Positions 1 through 9,885 of a stretch of 14,487 bases of DNA are shown one piece after another. Source of the stretch: Myxococcales bacterium UBA5297 (GTDB taxonomy: Bacteria > Myxococcota > Myxococcia > Myxococcales > UBA5297). Under the pieces are notes generated by a model. The model did not search any database. It had not been told where the DNA came from and saw only the letters and a program-made list of their open reading frames with translations. Both the position numbers and the translations under genes were made by a program. The DNA lies in contig DHSB01000150.1 in assembly GCA_002408385.1 (NCBI GenBank), forward strand, positions 4,037-18,523. Direction: 5' to 3'. Positions within the stretch are counted from its first letter, which is position 1, and each line of letters starts with the position of its first letter.

Positions 1-263
1 TGCGATGCGCCCCTACCGACGTGCGGACGGCGACCGAGCTCGGGTTCGGCGATGGGCGCATTGCGATGCGCCCCTTCCGACGCGCGGATGGCGACTGAGC
101 TCGGGTTCGGCGACGGGCGCATTGCGATGCGCCCCTACCGACGCGCGGATGGCGACCGAGCTCGGGTTCGGCGACGGGCGCATTGCGATGCGCCCCTACC
201 GACGCGCGGACGGCGACCGAGCTCGGGTTCGGCGACGGGCGCATTGCGATGCGCCCCTACCTA
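1..263. repeat. 61-bp tandem repeat array (four full copies plus a partial fifth)
   Basis: The motif TGCGATGCGCCCC recurs at 1, 62, 123, 184 and 245, giving an exact 61-bp period. Copies differ by only a few substitutions (for example gtgcgg against gcgcgg, and ccttcc against cctacc). Each junction carries a near-palindrome, gggcgcattgcgatgcgccc, with one central mismatch pair. The array probably continues to the left of the window. It lies about 100 bp beyond the 3' end of lon. As 61 is not a multiple of 3, a coding role is unlikely. The unit resembles the right half of the dispersed intergenic element seen at 5333-5480 and 7791-7922, so I infer local amplification of that element. Confidence 0.93.
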
Positions 264-291
264 CGGGCAAAGGCCGCGGCTGTCGCTTCCC

Positions 292-319
292 GACTCAAGA
301 CTCACAACTCAAAACTGAA
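292..319. repeat. Degenerate 7-bp tandem repeat
   Basis: Four heptamers follow one another: gactcaa, gactcac, aactcaa, aactgaa. The stretch is clearly less GC-rich than its surroundings and lies between the 61-bp array and the 3' end of lon. Read from the lon strand it is T-rich, but there is no strong hairpin before it, so I do not call it a terminator. Confidence 0.6.
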
Positions 320-358
320 CGCGAACCGGCGGCTCGGATGCAGCGAATTGCCCAGACG

Positions 359-2830
<2,472 letters not shown>

Positions 2831-3417
2831 GGAAATCCTCGTTTTCGTTCCTTGCAGGTTCTAGCCGGGGTTGTGCTCTGGCGGCCTCATGCTGCGTCCA
2901 GCCCGGCTCCGGCACAAGAAACTGACCTGGAGTCCGGGGTTATTGCCGCCTGTGGCCAATGGCGAGGGCGCGCGCATGCTTTCGATCGGGACACGGGAGG
3001 CTGCGCCAGCCGGGATTCCTGATCGGCAACCATGCGACCTCTGGGGAGTGAAAGATTGGCGTAACTTAGCAATTAGACTGGACTTGGCAAGCGTGCAGGC
3101 AAGCTTGGCGCACCCCGGCAAGGGCGACGGCGCCGGCCAGCAATCAACACCGTCGAGTGCTTTTCTCTTTCCCTGCCAGTGTGCTAGGAAGCGGGGCAGG
3201 CTTACGGGGACGAGGGGCAGAGGCTCAGCCCCCGCTTCGAACAGCAGAGAGGATGGGCACCCGCGCGGCCGCAGCACCCGGGGCTGCGCGGGGGAAAGCT
3301 TGCCCGGCAGAGGGCACGACGAACAGGCTCGCTGCGCCACCGGGGAAGAACACGTGACAACGCGGCCGCCAGCGCCGCCCTTCGCGGCGCCGGCGCTCCA
3401 GTGCGGGAAGGTGAACC
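2831..3417. other. Divergent intergenic region between lon and scoA
   Basis: These 587 bases hold no ORF I would support; those present lack a ribosome binding site and recognisable protein sequence. A small AT-richer pocket near 3050-3090 stands out from the high-GC background and is a plausible promoter area. On the minus strand it has TTGCCA (3085-3090) but only a poor -10 match, so I do not call a promoter. The part from about 3188 to 3305 contains several inverted repeats, listed separately. Confidence 0.6.
3188..3305 (+). promoter_or_regulatory. Possible structured RNA or leader upstream of scoA
   Basis: Several inverted repeats nest in this stretch. The segment 3194-3203 (GGGCAGGCTT) pairs with 3296-3305 (AAGCTTGCCC) over 10 bp with one G-U pair. 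Inside it lie GGGGC/GCCCC (3214-3218 with 3228-3232) and CCCGCGC/GCGCGGG (3260-3266 with 3286-3292). A competing perfect 9-bp stem pairs 3188-3196 with 3230-3238 and shares bases with the outer helix. Such mutually exclusive stems are typical of leaders or small RNAs. However, high GC makes chance stems common, and I do not recognise a known family: SRP RNA, RNase P, 6S, tmRNA and the cobalamin riboswitch were considered and do not fit. The end lies about 110 bases before the scoA start. Confidence 0.3.
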
Positions 3418-4122
3418 ATGAACAAGCTCGTCAAAAACGCCGCCGAGGCCATCCACGACATCCGCGACGGAGCGGTGATCATGTCCGGGGGCTTCGGTCT
3501 GTGCGGCAATCCGGAGAACCTCATCAGCGCGCTGCACGAGAAGGCCATCAAGGGCCTGACCATCATCTCGAACAACTGCGGCACGACCGACTTCGGGCTC
3601 GGGGTGCTGCTCAAGGCCGATCAGGTCAAGAAGATGGTCTCCAGCTACGTGGGCGAGAACAAGGTCTTCGAGGAGCAGTTCCTCTCCGGAAAGCTCGAGG
3701 TCGAGCTCGTGCCGCAGGGCACCCTTGCCGAGCGCATCCGCGCTGGCGGCGCGGGCATCGGCGGCTTCTACACCCTGACCGGAGTCGGCACCGTCGTCGC
3801 CGAGGGCAAGGGGTCGAAGGTCATCGACGGCCGCGAGTACATCCTCGAGCTGCCGCTGAAGGCCGACTTCGCCCTGGTCAAGGCCTGGAAGGCCGACAAG
3901 TGGGGCAACCTCGTCTTCCGCAAGACGACCCGCAACTTCAGCTCGCTGATGTGCGCGGCGGCCAAGACGACGATCGTCGAGGTCGAGGAGCTGGTCGAGG
4001 TGGGCGAGCTCGACCCCGACCAGATCCACGTCCCCAGCATCTACGTTCACCGCCTCTTCCAGGGCAGCGGCTATCAGAAGTGGATCGAGCAGCGCACGGT
4101 GCGCGTGCGCCCAACCGCCTGA
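3418..4122 (+). CDS. scoA: Succinyl-CoA:3-ketoacid CoA-transferase, subunit A
   Basis: Alpha subunit of the two-subunit enzyme that moves CoA from succinyl-CoA to acetoacetate, used in ketone-body and short-chain acid catabolism in the cytoplasm. The 234-aa length is typical. The family-I CoA-transferase signature DGxxxxxGGFxxxGxP is complete at residues 17-32 ([16 protein letters not shown]). Other family blocks are visible: [11 protein letters not shown] (52-62), [16 protein letters not shown] (76-91), and [11 protein letters not shown] (115-125). The ATG is preceded by AAGGTGA at good spacing. Its partner scoB follows at 4664, with a small lipoprotein gene unusually placed between the two. 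The related acetate-CoA transferase family cannot be fully excluded from sequence alone, but the sequence blocks and the separate A and B subunits fit SCOT best. Confidence 0.95.
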   Translation: MNKLVKNAAEAIHDIRDGAVIMSGGFGLCGNPENLISALHEKAIKGLTIISNNCGTTDFGLGVLLKADQVKKMVSSYVGENKVFEEQFLSGKLEVELVPQGTLAERIRAGGAGIGGFYTLTGVGTVVAEGKGSKVIDGREYILELPLKADFALVKAWKADKWGNLVFRKTTRNFSSLMCAAAKTTIVEVEELVEVGELDPDQIHVPSIYVHRLFQGSGYQKWIEQRTVRVRPTA

Positions 4123-4249
4123 GGCGAGGTGGTCGACGGTCCGATGGCGAGGGCTGCCGGACGAACAGTTGACCCGCGGCAGCCCGCCGTCCGCACTCAA
4201 CCCCACAACCTTTCGATTCCCGGCAAGCGGCCGGGGCTGGAGCCAGACA

Positions 4250-4621
4250 ATGAAGAGACTGTTCGGGATCTTTGCATGCGCGGCGCTGCTCGGCGCCTGC
4301 GGCGCGAGCGTCGAGGGCGAATGGAGGGGCACACTGGCCGACACCAACGGCAACGCGGCCGAGATGGTGCTGCAACTGACGCAGAGCGGAGGCGAGGTGC
4401 TCGGGACGATGACCAGCTTCGGTCTGCCCTGCCTGACAGCGGCCACGCTCGAGGGCACCGTCGACGGTGAGGCGCTGAGCCTCATCGGCTCGAACGGCGA
4501 GACGAAGATCGAGCTGGCGGGCAAGGTGAACGAGGAGGAGACCGAGCTCACCGGCACCTTCGAGATCCCGACCGCCGGGGCCTGCGTCGGAGCCAAGGGC
4601 CAGTGGAAGGCCACCCGCTGA
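4250..4621 (+). CDS. Small hypothetical lipoprotein located between scoA and scoB
   Basis: A 123-aa protein of unknown function. It starts MKRLFGIFACAALLGAC, a short lipoprotein signal peptide with lipobox L14-G15-A16-C17, so it is predicted to be lipidated at Cys17 and held in a membrane facing the periplasm. The mature part is rich in alternating hydrophobic and polar residues (GEWRGTL, MVLQLTQSGGEVLGTM, ELTGTFEI), suggesting a small all-beta fold; GxWxG followed by repeated short strands is faintly lipocalin-like, but this is inference. Two further cysteines lie in the mature chain and could form a disulfide. I chose the ATG at 4250 over an in-frame upstream start at 4169, because it gives a proper signal peptide and has GGAG upstream. 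It lies 127 bp after scoA and 42 bp before scoB on the same strand, so it is probably cotranscribed. Confidence 0.82.
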   Translation: MKRLFGIFACAALLGACGASVEGEWRGTLADTNGNAAEMVLQLTQSGGEVLGTMTSFGLPCLTAATLEGTVDGEALSLIGSNGETKIELAGKVNEEETELTGTFEIPTAGACVGAKGQWKATR

Positions 4622-4663
4622 GGGTCGCGTTGACCCGGGCTTGAAGAATCGAGGAGAGCAGAG

Positions 4664-5317
<654 letters not shown>

Positions 5318-5332
5318 GCGAGGGTCGAGGGT

Positions 5333-5480
5333 CGAGAGCCGACAGCCCGGGCTTTGCCCGGAACCGTGGCGATCGGTCGCAGGTTGGTAGGGGCGCGTGG
5401 CAATGCGCCCGTCGAGGAATCGAGCAGCCCGGCGGGCGACACGCGGGTTCCCGGCGGCCGACACGAAGGTCAGCCCTCCG
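5333..5480 (-). repeat. Dispersed intergenic repeat, copy A (inverted)
   Basis: Read on the minus strand this stretch matches 7791-7922 along its length, with scattered substitutions and small indels. Shared blocks include CGGAGGGC, TCGGCCGCCGG, CGACGGGCGC, CTACC, GACCGATCG and CCCGGGCTG. It has an imperfect palindromic core at 5391-5410 and a small hairpin CCGGGC-TTT-GCCCGG at 5347-5361. It begins 15 bp after the scoB stop codon. No ORF inside is supported. Confidence 0.8.
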
Positions 5481-5548
5481 CAACCGGGCGGCGCCGCGAC
5501 GGGTCTCGACGCGGCAGTCAGTCGATCGATGGAACGAGCTCGGACTTT

Positions 5549-5580
5549 GCGCCCCCGCGACGAAGCTGTCGCGGGGGCGC
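5549..5580. terminator. Probable bidirectional terminator hairpin between convergent genes
   Basis: Perfect 13-bp inverted repeat: GCGCCCCCGCGAC at 5549-5561, six-base loop gaagct, and GTCGCGGGGGCGC at 5568-5580. It lies between the convergent scoB (stop 5317) and the sugar dehydrogenase (stop codon at 5586-5588), immediately beyond the latter's stop. On the plus strand it is followed by TCCCTTT, a weak T tract; on the minus strand it is followed by CAAAG. The very stable stem and the convergent position support a shared terminator, although the T tracts are poor. Confidence 0.75.
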
Positions 5581-5585
5581 TCCCT

Positions 5586-6755
5586 TTACCGACGGGTTAT
5601 CCGCAGGCTCTGGTCCTTCTCGGGCGGGCAGCTCCCGCGGCCGTCGCAGTTGCTGGTGGTCACGTAGAGCTCGCCATCCGGCCCCATGATGACCTCTCTG
5701 AGCCGGCCATGGCTTTGCGGCGGCTCGCCCTGCAGATAGACCTCGTGAAGGGCGACTTGCCGCGGGTTGCGCGGGTCGAAGGCGATGCGGTGCAGGTGGC
5801 GCGAGCCCAAAGTGGCGACAAGCAGGTCTCCTCTCCACTCGGGAATGGCGGTTCCGGTATAGACCGCGGCCCCGCCGGGCGGCACTGCGGCCTCCCAGGT
5901 CAAGGAGGGCGCGACCATGCCTTGGTGCTGCTCGCACGCGTAGATCGTCGGCCATCCGAGGTTCTCGCCGGCGCGGGCGACATTCACCTCGTCGTGGCCG
6001 GTTCGCCCGAGCTCGCCGCTCGGCCCGTGGTCGACGACGTAGAGCGTGGTCGCGTCGCGCCAGGCGAAGCCTTCGCTGTTGCGGAGGCCAAGAAGGAAGA
6101 CCGGGTTGCCGGAGAACGGGTTGTCGGCGGGGACCTCGCCCTCAGGCGTGAGGCGCAGCAGCTTGCCGCCGAGGCTGTCGAGATCCTGCGCCAGCTCTGG
6201 CTCGCCCGATTCGCCGGTCGAGGCGTAGAGCATGCCGTCCGGGTGGAACTGCAGCCGGCCGCCGTCGTGGACTCGCGCGCCGGGGATGCCTTCGAGGATG
6301 CGCTTGTCGAAGCTCGCCGAGCGCGCGTCCGGCGCCAGCCGCCAGCGCTCGATGCGGTTGCTCAGGCGGCCTGACTCCGAGACGGTCAAATAAGGGTAGA
6401 AGAGCCGGCTCGTAGCGAAGTCGGGGTGGAGCGCAAGGCCGAGCAGCCCGCCCTCGCCGACCGAGGCGACCGGCAAGGTCGCGACCGGCTCCTCGACCAG
6501 CGTCCCGTTCTCGACCAGCCGCACGCGCCCCGGGCGCTCGGTCACGAGGAGCGAGCCTCCTGGCAGGAACCCGAGCGCCCACGGCACCTCGAGCCCGGCG
6601 ACGACGCGCTCGGCGCCGACCGGGACTTCACCCGCGGGCCCGGGGCCGTCGCGCACGAGCAGGCAATCGCCCGCGCTCGTGCGGTCGGGGGACGGCTCGC
6701 GCTTGCACCCGGCGGCTGCGAGCGCGAGGAGGATGCAGCAGGTGAATTCGCGCAT
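5586..6755 (-). CDS. PQQ-dependent sugar dehydrogenase family protein (glucose/sorbosone dehydrogenase), predicted lipoprotein
   Basis: Predicted periplasmic or membrane-tethered quinoprotein oxidising an aldose or related sugar. The 389-aa protein starts MREFTCCILLALAAAGC, a likely lipoprotein signal with Cys17; the -3 residue is Ala, so lipidation is probable rather than certain. The family (soluble GDH/YliI-like six-bladed propeller) is shown by VPWALGFLPGG (58-67), TERPGRVRLV (72-81), GEGGLLGLALHPDF (100-113), the catalytic-base block HDGGRLQFHPDGMLYASTGE with His163, and GLRNSEGF (223-230), where Arg225 matches the PQQ-contact arginine. VDHGPSGELGRTGHDEVN and GENLGWP follow. The true start is the ATG at 6755, preceded by GGGAGG; the open frame runs on upstream into antisense of the neighbour. 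The C-terminal CDGRGSC adds two cysteines. Substrate cannot be told from sequence, and no PQQ synthesis genes are present here. Confidence 0.9.
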   Translation of the reverse strand: MREFTCCILLALAAAGCKREPSPDRTSAGDCLLVRDGPGPAGEVPVGAERVVAGLEVPWALGFLPGGSLLVTERPGRVRLVENGTLVEEPVATLPVASVGEGGLLGLALHPDFATSRLFYPYLTVSESGRLSNRIERWRLAPDARSASFDKRILEGIPGARVHDGGRLQFHPDGMLYASTGESGEPELAQDLDSLGGKLLRLTPEGEVPADNPFSGNPVFLLGLRNSEGFAWRDATTLYVVDHGPSGELGRTGHDEVNVARAGENLGWPTIYACEQHQGMVAPSLTWEAAVPPGGAAVYTGTAIPEWRGDLLVATLGSRHLHRIAFDPRNPRQVALHEVYLQGEPPQSHGRLREVIMGPDGELYVTTSNCDGRGSCPPEKDQSLRITRR

Positions 6756-6911
6756 GGTCCCTCCCGGCTTCTTCGACACCGGCGAGGCGGGGAGGGTATG
6801 CCTCGGCAGTGACGAGCGGCTCGGCGCGGCGTGGGGCACGCTCTGGAAACGCCCGGCTCGGAACGCCGGCGCTGGCCGAGCTCGCCGTGGCCGTGGCATG
6901 TTGCACCGGCC

Positions 6912-7709
6912 ATGACCCGGCCGCTCATCACACTCCTCAGCGACTTCGGCGCAGGGAGCGGTTATCCCGCGCAGATGAAGGGCATCATCCTGGGCATCTG
7001 CCCCGATGCTCGTCTCGTGGACCTCAGCCACGAAGTCCCCGCCTTCCAGGTGCTCGTCGGGCAGGCGATGCTCCGGGAGGTGGTCGGTGCCTTCCCGCCC
7101 GGAACCATCCACGTCGCGGTCGTCGATCCTGGGGTCGGCACGGCGCGCCGGCCTTTGCTCGTCGTCGGAGGTGAGCGGGCTCCAGGGCACCTCTTCGTCG
7201 GACCCGACAACGGCCTCTTGTGGCCCTTCGTCCGCGGCGGACGGGCCTTCGAGCTGGCGAGCCCGGAGCTGCGCCGCGCGGAGGTCTCGGACACCTTCCA
7301 CGGGCGCGATCTCTTCGCCCCGGCCGCCGCGCATCTTGCCCGCGGCGTCCCGCCCGAGCGGTTCGGACCGGAGGTCGCCGACCCCGTCAAGCTCCAGCCG
7401 CCGAGGGTGCGCCACGAGGGCGGCGCGGTGGTCGGGGAGATTCTCCACGTCGACCACTTCGGCAACCTCATCTCCAACCTGACCGTCGAGGACCTCCCGG
7501 CGGTCGATCGGGCGATGCTCAAGGTCTCGGTCGCCGGGCGGACCCTGACTGGAATTCAGTCCACCTACGCGAACGTCGGCGCGGGCGAGACGCTCGCCCT
7601 TGTCGGCTCCTGCGGCCTGCTCGAAGTCGCCGTGCGCGAGGGCTCCGCGGCTCGGGCCTTTGGGGCGGATGACCCGCGGGGAATGCCGGTGGTGGTTGAG
7701 CCGATCTGA
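6912..7709 (+). CDS. SAM hydrolase / SAM hydroxide adenosyltransferase (DUF62, fluorinase/chlorinase superfamily)
   Basis: Predicted enzyme that hydrolyses S-adenosylmethionine to adenosine and methionine. At 265 aa it is typical of the family. Visible motifs are LLSDFG (8-13), DLSHEV (37-42), VVDPGVGTARR (70-80), VGPDNGLL (96-103), TFHGRDLFAPAAAHLA (128-143) and HVDHFGNLISN in the C-terminal domain. Asp72, Arg79 and His130 match, in order and spacing, the Asp-Arg-His triad that marks the water-using hydrolases; halogenases such as SalL and fluorinase lack it, so a chlorinase or fluorinase role is unlikely. I chose the ATG at 6912 because the protein begins there with MTRPLITLLSDFG as in homologues, although no clear Shine-Dalgarno is present; an upstream in-frame ATG at 6831 would add 27 unconserved residues. 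It diverges from the sugar dehydrogenase across 156 bp. Confidence 0.93.
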   Translation: MTRPLITLLSDFGAGSGYPAQMKGIILGICPDARLVDLSHEVPAFQVLVGQAMLREVVGAFPPGTIHVAVVDPGVGTARRPLLVVGGERAPGHLFVGPDNGLLWPFVRGGRAFELASPELRRAEVSDTFHGRDLFAPAAAHLARGVPPERFGPEVADPVKLQPPRVRHEGGAVVGEILHVDHFGNLISNLTVEDLPAVDRAMLKVSVAGRTLTGIQSTYANVGAGETLALVGSCGLLEVAVREGSAARAFGADDPRGMPVVVEPI

Positions 7710-7790
7710 AGATCCGCCGGGAAATTGTTCGACTCCCTCCGGTTCCGCTCACCATGGACTACTCACCTCTTTCGCGTTGCAGCACGATTC

Positions 7791-7922
7791 CGGAGGGCCG
7801 GCCTTCGTCTCGGCCGCCGGAACCCTCAGCGAAACGGCCGCGCTTCTGCCCAATTCGTCGACGGGCGCGCGCCGCTACCGACCTGGGACCGATCGGTTGG
7901 GTTCCGGGGAAACCCGGGCTGC
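7791..7922 (+). repeat. Dispersed intergenic repeat, copy B
   Basis: This stretch matches the reverse complement of 5333-5480. The palindromic core is shortened here by about 7 bases to gggcgcgcgccgctacc. The small hairpin near the right end is kept as CCGGG-GAAA-CCCGG (7904-7917), where copy A has CCGGGC-AAA-GCCCGG on its repeat strand: the loop differs but the stem survives. It begins about 80 bp after the stop of the SAM hydrolase gene. Confidence 0.78.
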
Positions 7923-8060
7923 GCGGAGACGCGAAGGTCCCGACTTCGCTCGAGGTGACCGGGCGGGGGTGTGGGCCGCGCTCAGGAAGATTTCCCGATA
8001 CCCCTTGAGACCGCCTGGCCGCGCCAGCCGTGGAGGCTGGCTTCCGCCCCCCGGGTTCCT

Positions 8061-8069
8061 GCTATAGTC
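8061..8069 (+). promoter_or_regulatory. Candidate extended -10 promoter for the PilZ gene
   Basis: TGCTATAGT (TG at 8061-8062 counting inward, hexamer TATAGT at 8064-8069) matches the extended -10 pattern TGnTATAAT with one mismatch. It stands out in GC-rich DNA. No good -35 hexamer lies 16-18 bases upstream, which is tolerated by extended -10 promoters. Transcription would begin near 8076 and leave a 5' leader of about 48 bases before the ATG at 8124. Confidence 0.5.
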
Positions 8070-8123
8070 GCGGCGCAAATTCGCGGGCGCGGCGGGCACT
8101 GTTCGCGAGGGAAGAGGCACAAG

Positions 8124-8504
8124 ATGACGAGCGAAGCGAGCAACAAACGACGGTCGGATCGGCTCCAGCACGAGCTCCTCGTTGCCTACCGCACGGTCGA
8201 CGGCTTCATCACCGACTGGGCGACCAACATCTCGAAGGGCGGCGTCTTCATCAACAGCCGCTCGCCGCTTCCGGTAGGCACGACGGTTCGGCTCATCGTC
8301 TCGCTGCCCGACACCGCCTTCCCGTTCGATCTGACCGGCAAGGTGACGCGCGTCAGTGACTACGGGAACTCGGCGAACGAGGCTCCCGGCATGGGAATCG
8401 AGTTCATCGACGTCGACGAGGACAAGCGCTCACGCATCGAGCGGTTCGTCGACAAGCTGCGCCGAGAGCTGCCGGAAGACCTCAAGCAGACCGCCAAGGA
8501 GTAG
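8124..8504 (+). CDS. Single-domain PilZ protein (c-di-GMP receptor-like)
   Basis: A 126-aa cytoplasmic protein consisting of one PilZ domain, expected to bind cyclic di-GMP and affect motility, exopolysaccharide or other surface functions. The c-di-GMP contact motifs are intact: RxxxR at Arg9-Arg13 (RRSDR) and (D/N)xSxxG at Asn35-Ser37-Gly40 (NISKGG). The sequence GGVFINSRSPLPVGTTVRLIVSLP and the later GMGIEFIDVD resemble the small PilZ paralogues frequent in myxobacteria. The C-terminus is a charged helix (residues ~105-126). The ATG has AGAGG upstream at suitable spacing and sits just downstream of an extended -10 promoter. It is probably its own transcription unit; the methyltransferase gene begins 110 bp later. 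No diguanylate cyclase or phosphodiesterase lies in the window to suggest its partner. Confidence 0.92.
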   Translation: MTSEASNKRRSDRLQHELLVAYRTVDGFITDWATNISKGGVFINSRSPLPVGTTVRLIVSLPDTAFPFDLTGKVTRVSDYGNSANEAPGMGIEFIDVDEDKRSRIERFVDKLRRELPEDLKQTAKE

Positions 8505-8613
8505 ACCTCGCGCCCGTGAGCGGAATGTGTTTGGCCCAGAGGCGCTCGAAGAACGAACCGTCGTCCGGCTCTGAAGGAGCGAGAGCCCGCCGCCCATCGC
8601 GCGTCGATCAAGG

Positions 8614-9885
8614 ATGACGGTCCTTCTGCACATCGAGTCGCTCGGCTTCGGCGGAGAAGCGATTGCCCGGCTGGACGGCCGGGTCGTCTTCGTCCCGGGC
8701 GGCGTCCCTGGCGAAGTGGTCGAGGGCGAGCTCGTCGAGGTGCGTGAGCGTTCGGCCAGGGCGCGCATTCTCAGGGTCGCCGAGCCTTCCAGCCTGCGCG
8801 TTGAGCCGGAGTGCCCGCATTTCCCCGAATGCGGCGGCTGCCAGTGGCTTCAGGTCGCGCCGGCGGCGCAGGAAAAGGCCAAGGAGCAGCTCTTCTACGA
8901 CGCGCTCGAGCGCATCGGTGGCCTGCCGCGAGATTCGCTTCAGGCCAACCCCATCCTCACCGCGGGCCGCCACGAGCGTTACCGGACTCGAACCCGGTTG
9001 CACCTGGTCGGCGGGCAGCTCGGCTACACGCGACGCGGCAGCCACACGCTCGTCGATGTCACGCAGTGCCGGCTGCTCGACCAGGAGATTGAAAGCGCTC
9101 TCGAGCGGTTGCGCGAGGCCGCCAGCGCGGTCGGACACGTGCCGCGCAGCACCGATGTCGCCTTCGCCTGCGACGAGCGTCGGGTCGCCGCGGCCTTCTA
9201 CGTCGCCGCTTCGAGCCGGGCCGCTATCGAGCGGGTCGAGAAGCTGCTGCGGCTCGCTCGACTCGACGGTGGCGTGCTCGTCACCGAGAGAGAGCCCGCG
9301 CGCACCTTCGGCAAGCCCCTGCTCTCCATCCCGGCGCCCTGCGCCCCGGGCTTGAGGCTGCACGGCCGCCCCGACCTCTTCGCCCAGGCAAATCCCTACG
9401 CCAACGAGCTGCTCGTCGCCGAGGCGATGCGGCTGCTCGGCGCGCCCGCGAACGTCATCGAGCTCTACGGCGGCGCCGGCAACTTCACCTTCGCGATGAC
9501 CTCCCGAGGCGCGCGGGTCACCTCGGTGGAGATCTCCTCGAGCGCCGTCGAGCTGGCGCGCCGCTCGGCCTCGCATGCCGGGGAGGGCGGCGCGCGCTTC
9601 ATCGTCGGTGACTCGCTGCGCACCGGCGAGGCGCTCGCCAAGGAGGGGCTGCGCTACGACGCCCTGGTGCTCGATCCGCCGCGGACCGGTGCCAAGGGGA
9701 TAGCGCCGCTCGCGCGCCAACTCGGGGTGCGCCGGGTGCTCTACGTCTCGTGCGATCCGGCGACGCTCGGGCGCGACGCCCGCGAGCTGGTCTCCGAGGG
9801 CTTCCGGCCGGTGGCCGCGACGCCGGTCGACATGTTTCCGCAGACCTACCACGTCGAGGGGCTGCTGCTGTTGGAGGCGGCCTGA
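8614..9885 (+). CDS. rlmD: RNA m5U methyltransferase, TrmA/RumA (RlmD-like) family, with TRAM domain and 4Fe-4S site
   Basis: Predicted SAM-dependent methyltransferase making 5-methyluridine in RNA, most likely 23S rRNA. The 423-aa order is classic: TRAM RNA-binding domain (about 1-55), a 4Fe-4S cysteine set (Cys67, Cys73, Cys76, with Cys152 in the fourth position), and a C-terminal Rossmann domain. Seen there are FAQANPYAN (256-264), the SAM loop ELYGGAGNF (283-291), DPPRTG (354-359), and catalytic Cys380 in YVSCDPATLGRD; HVE (413-415) supplies the likely general base. The SAM loop has Gly where many homologues have Cys (YCGxGNF). Target position (U1939, U747 or other) cannot be told from sequence, so the symbol is a family assignment. 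The ATG at 8614 has only a weak, very close AAGG upstream. Its stop overlaps the next start by one base. Confidence 0.9.
   Translation: MTVLLHIESLGFGGEAIARLDGRVVFVPGGVPGEVVEGELVEVRERSARARILRVAEPSSLRVEPECPHFPECGGCQWLQVAPAAQEKAKEQLFYDALERIGGLPRDSLQANPILTAGRHERYRTRTRLHLVGGQLGYTRRGSHTLVDVTQCRLLDQEIESALERLREAASAVGHVPRSTDVAFACDERRVAAAFYVAASSRAAIERVEKLLRLARLDGGVLVTEREPARTFGKPLLSIPAPCAPGLRLHGRPDLFAQANPYANELLVAEAMRLLGAPANVIELYGGAGNFTFAMTSRGARVTSVEISSSAVELARRSASHAGEGGARFIVGDSLRTGEALAKEGLRYDALVLDPPRTGAKGIAPLARQLGVRRVLYVSCDPATLGRDARELVSEGFRPVAATPVDMFPQTYHVEGLLLLEAA

Larger units (their letters stand above)
7710..8123. other. Intergenic region with repeat copy B and a promoter
   Basis: These 414 bases carry no supported gene. 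They hold one dispersed repeat copy (7791-7922) and, near the right end, a candidate extended -10 promoter for the PilZ gene (8061-8069). The open frames crossing the region lack family sequence and ribosome binding sites. No hairpin with a T tract was seen after the SAM hydrolase stop. Confidence 0.6.

Noticed and set aside
1..263. CRISPR array
   Set aside because: The whole 61-bp unit is repeated with no variable spacers, and no cas gene is present.
3160..3305. SRP (4.5S) RNA, RNase P RNA, 6S RNA, tmRNA or cobalamin riboswitch
   Set aside because: GGAAGCGGGGCAGG loosely recalls the SRP tip, but the conserved flanking loop bases are missing; none of the core motifs of the other families is present.
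3157..3357. A 66-aa open frame in the lon-scoA intergenic region
   Set aside because: No ribosome binding site, no family resemblance, and it overlaps the inverted-repeat region.
6783..6805. CGAGGC/GCCTCG inverted repeat between the divergent sugar dehydrogenase and SAM hydrolase genes
   Set aside because: Only 6-bp arms 11 bases apart in very GC-rich DNA; as an operator it is not distinguishable from chance.
6912..7709. Fluorinase or chlorinase from natural-product halogenation
   Set aside because: The hydrolase Asp-Arg-His triad is present, and there is no biosynthetic cluster around it.
8567..8587. GGCTCT/AGAGCC hairpin just before the methyltransferase gene
   Set aside because: Short stem, no T tract, and too weak to call a terminator or attenuator.
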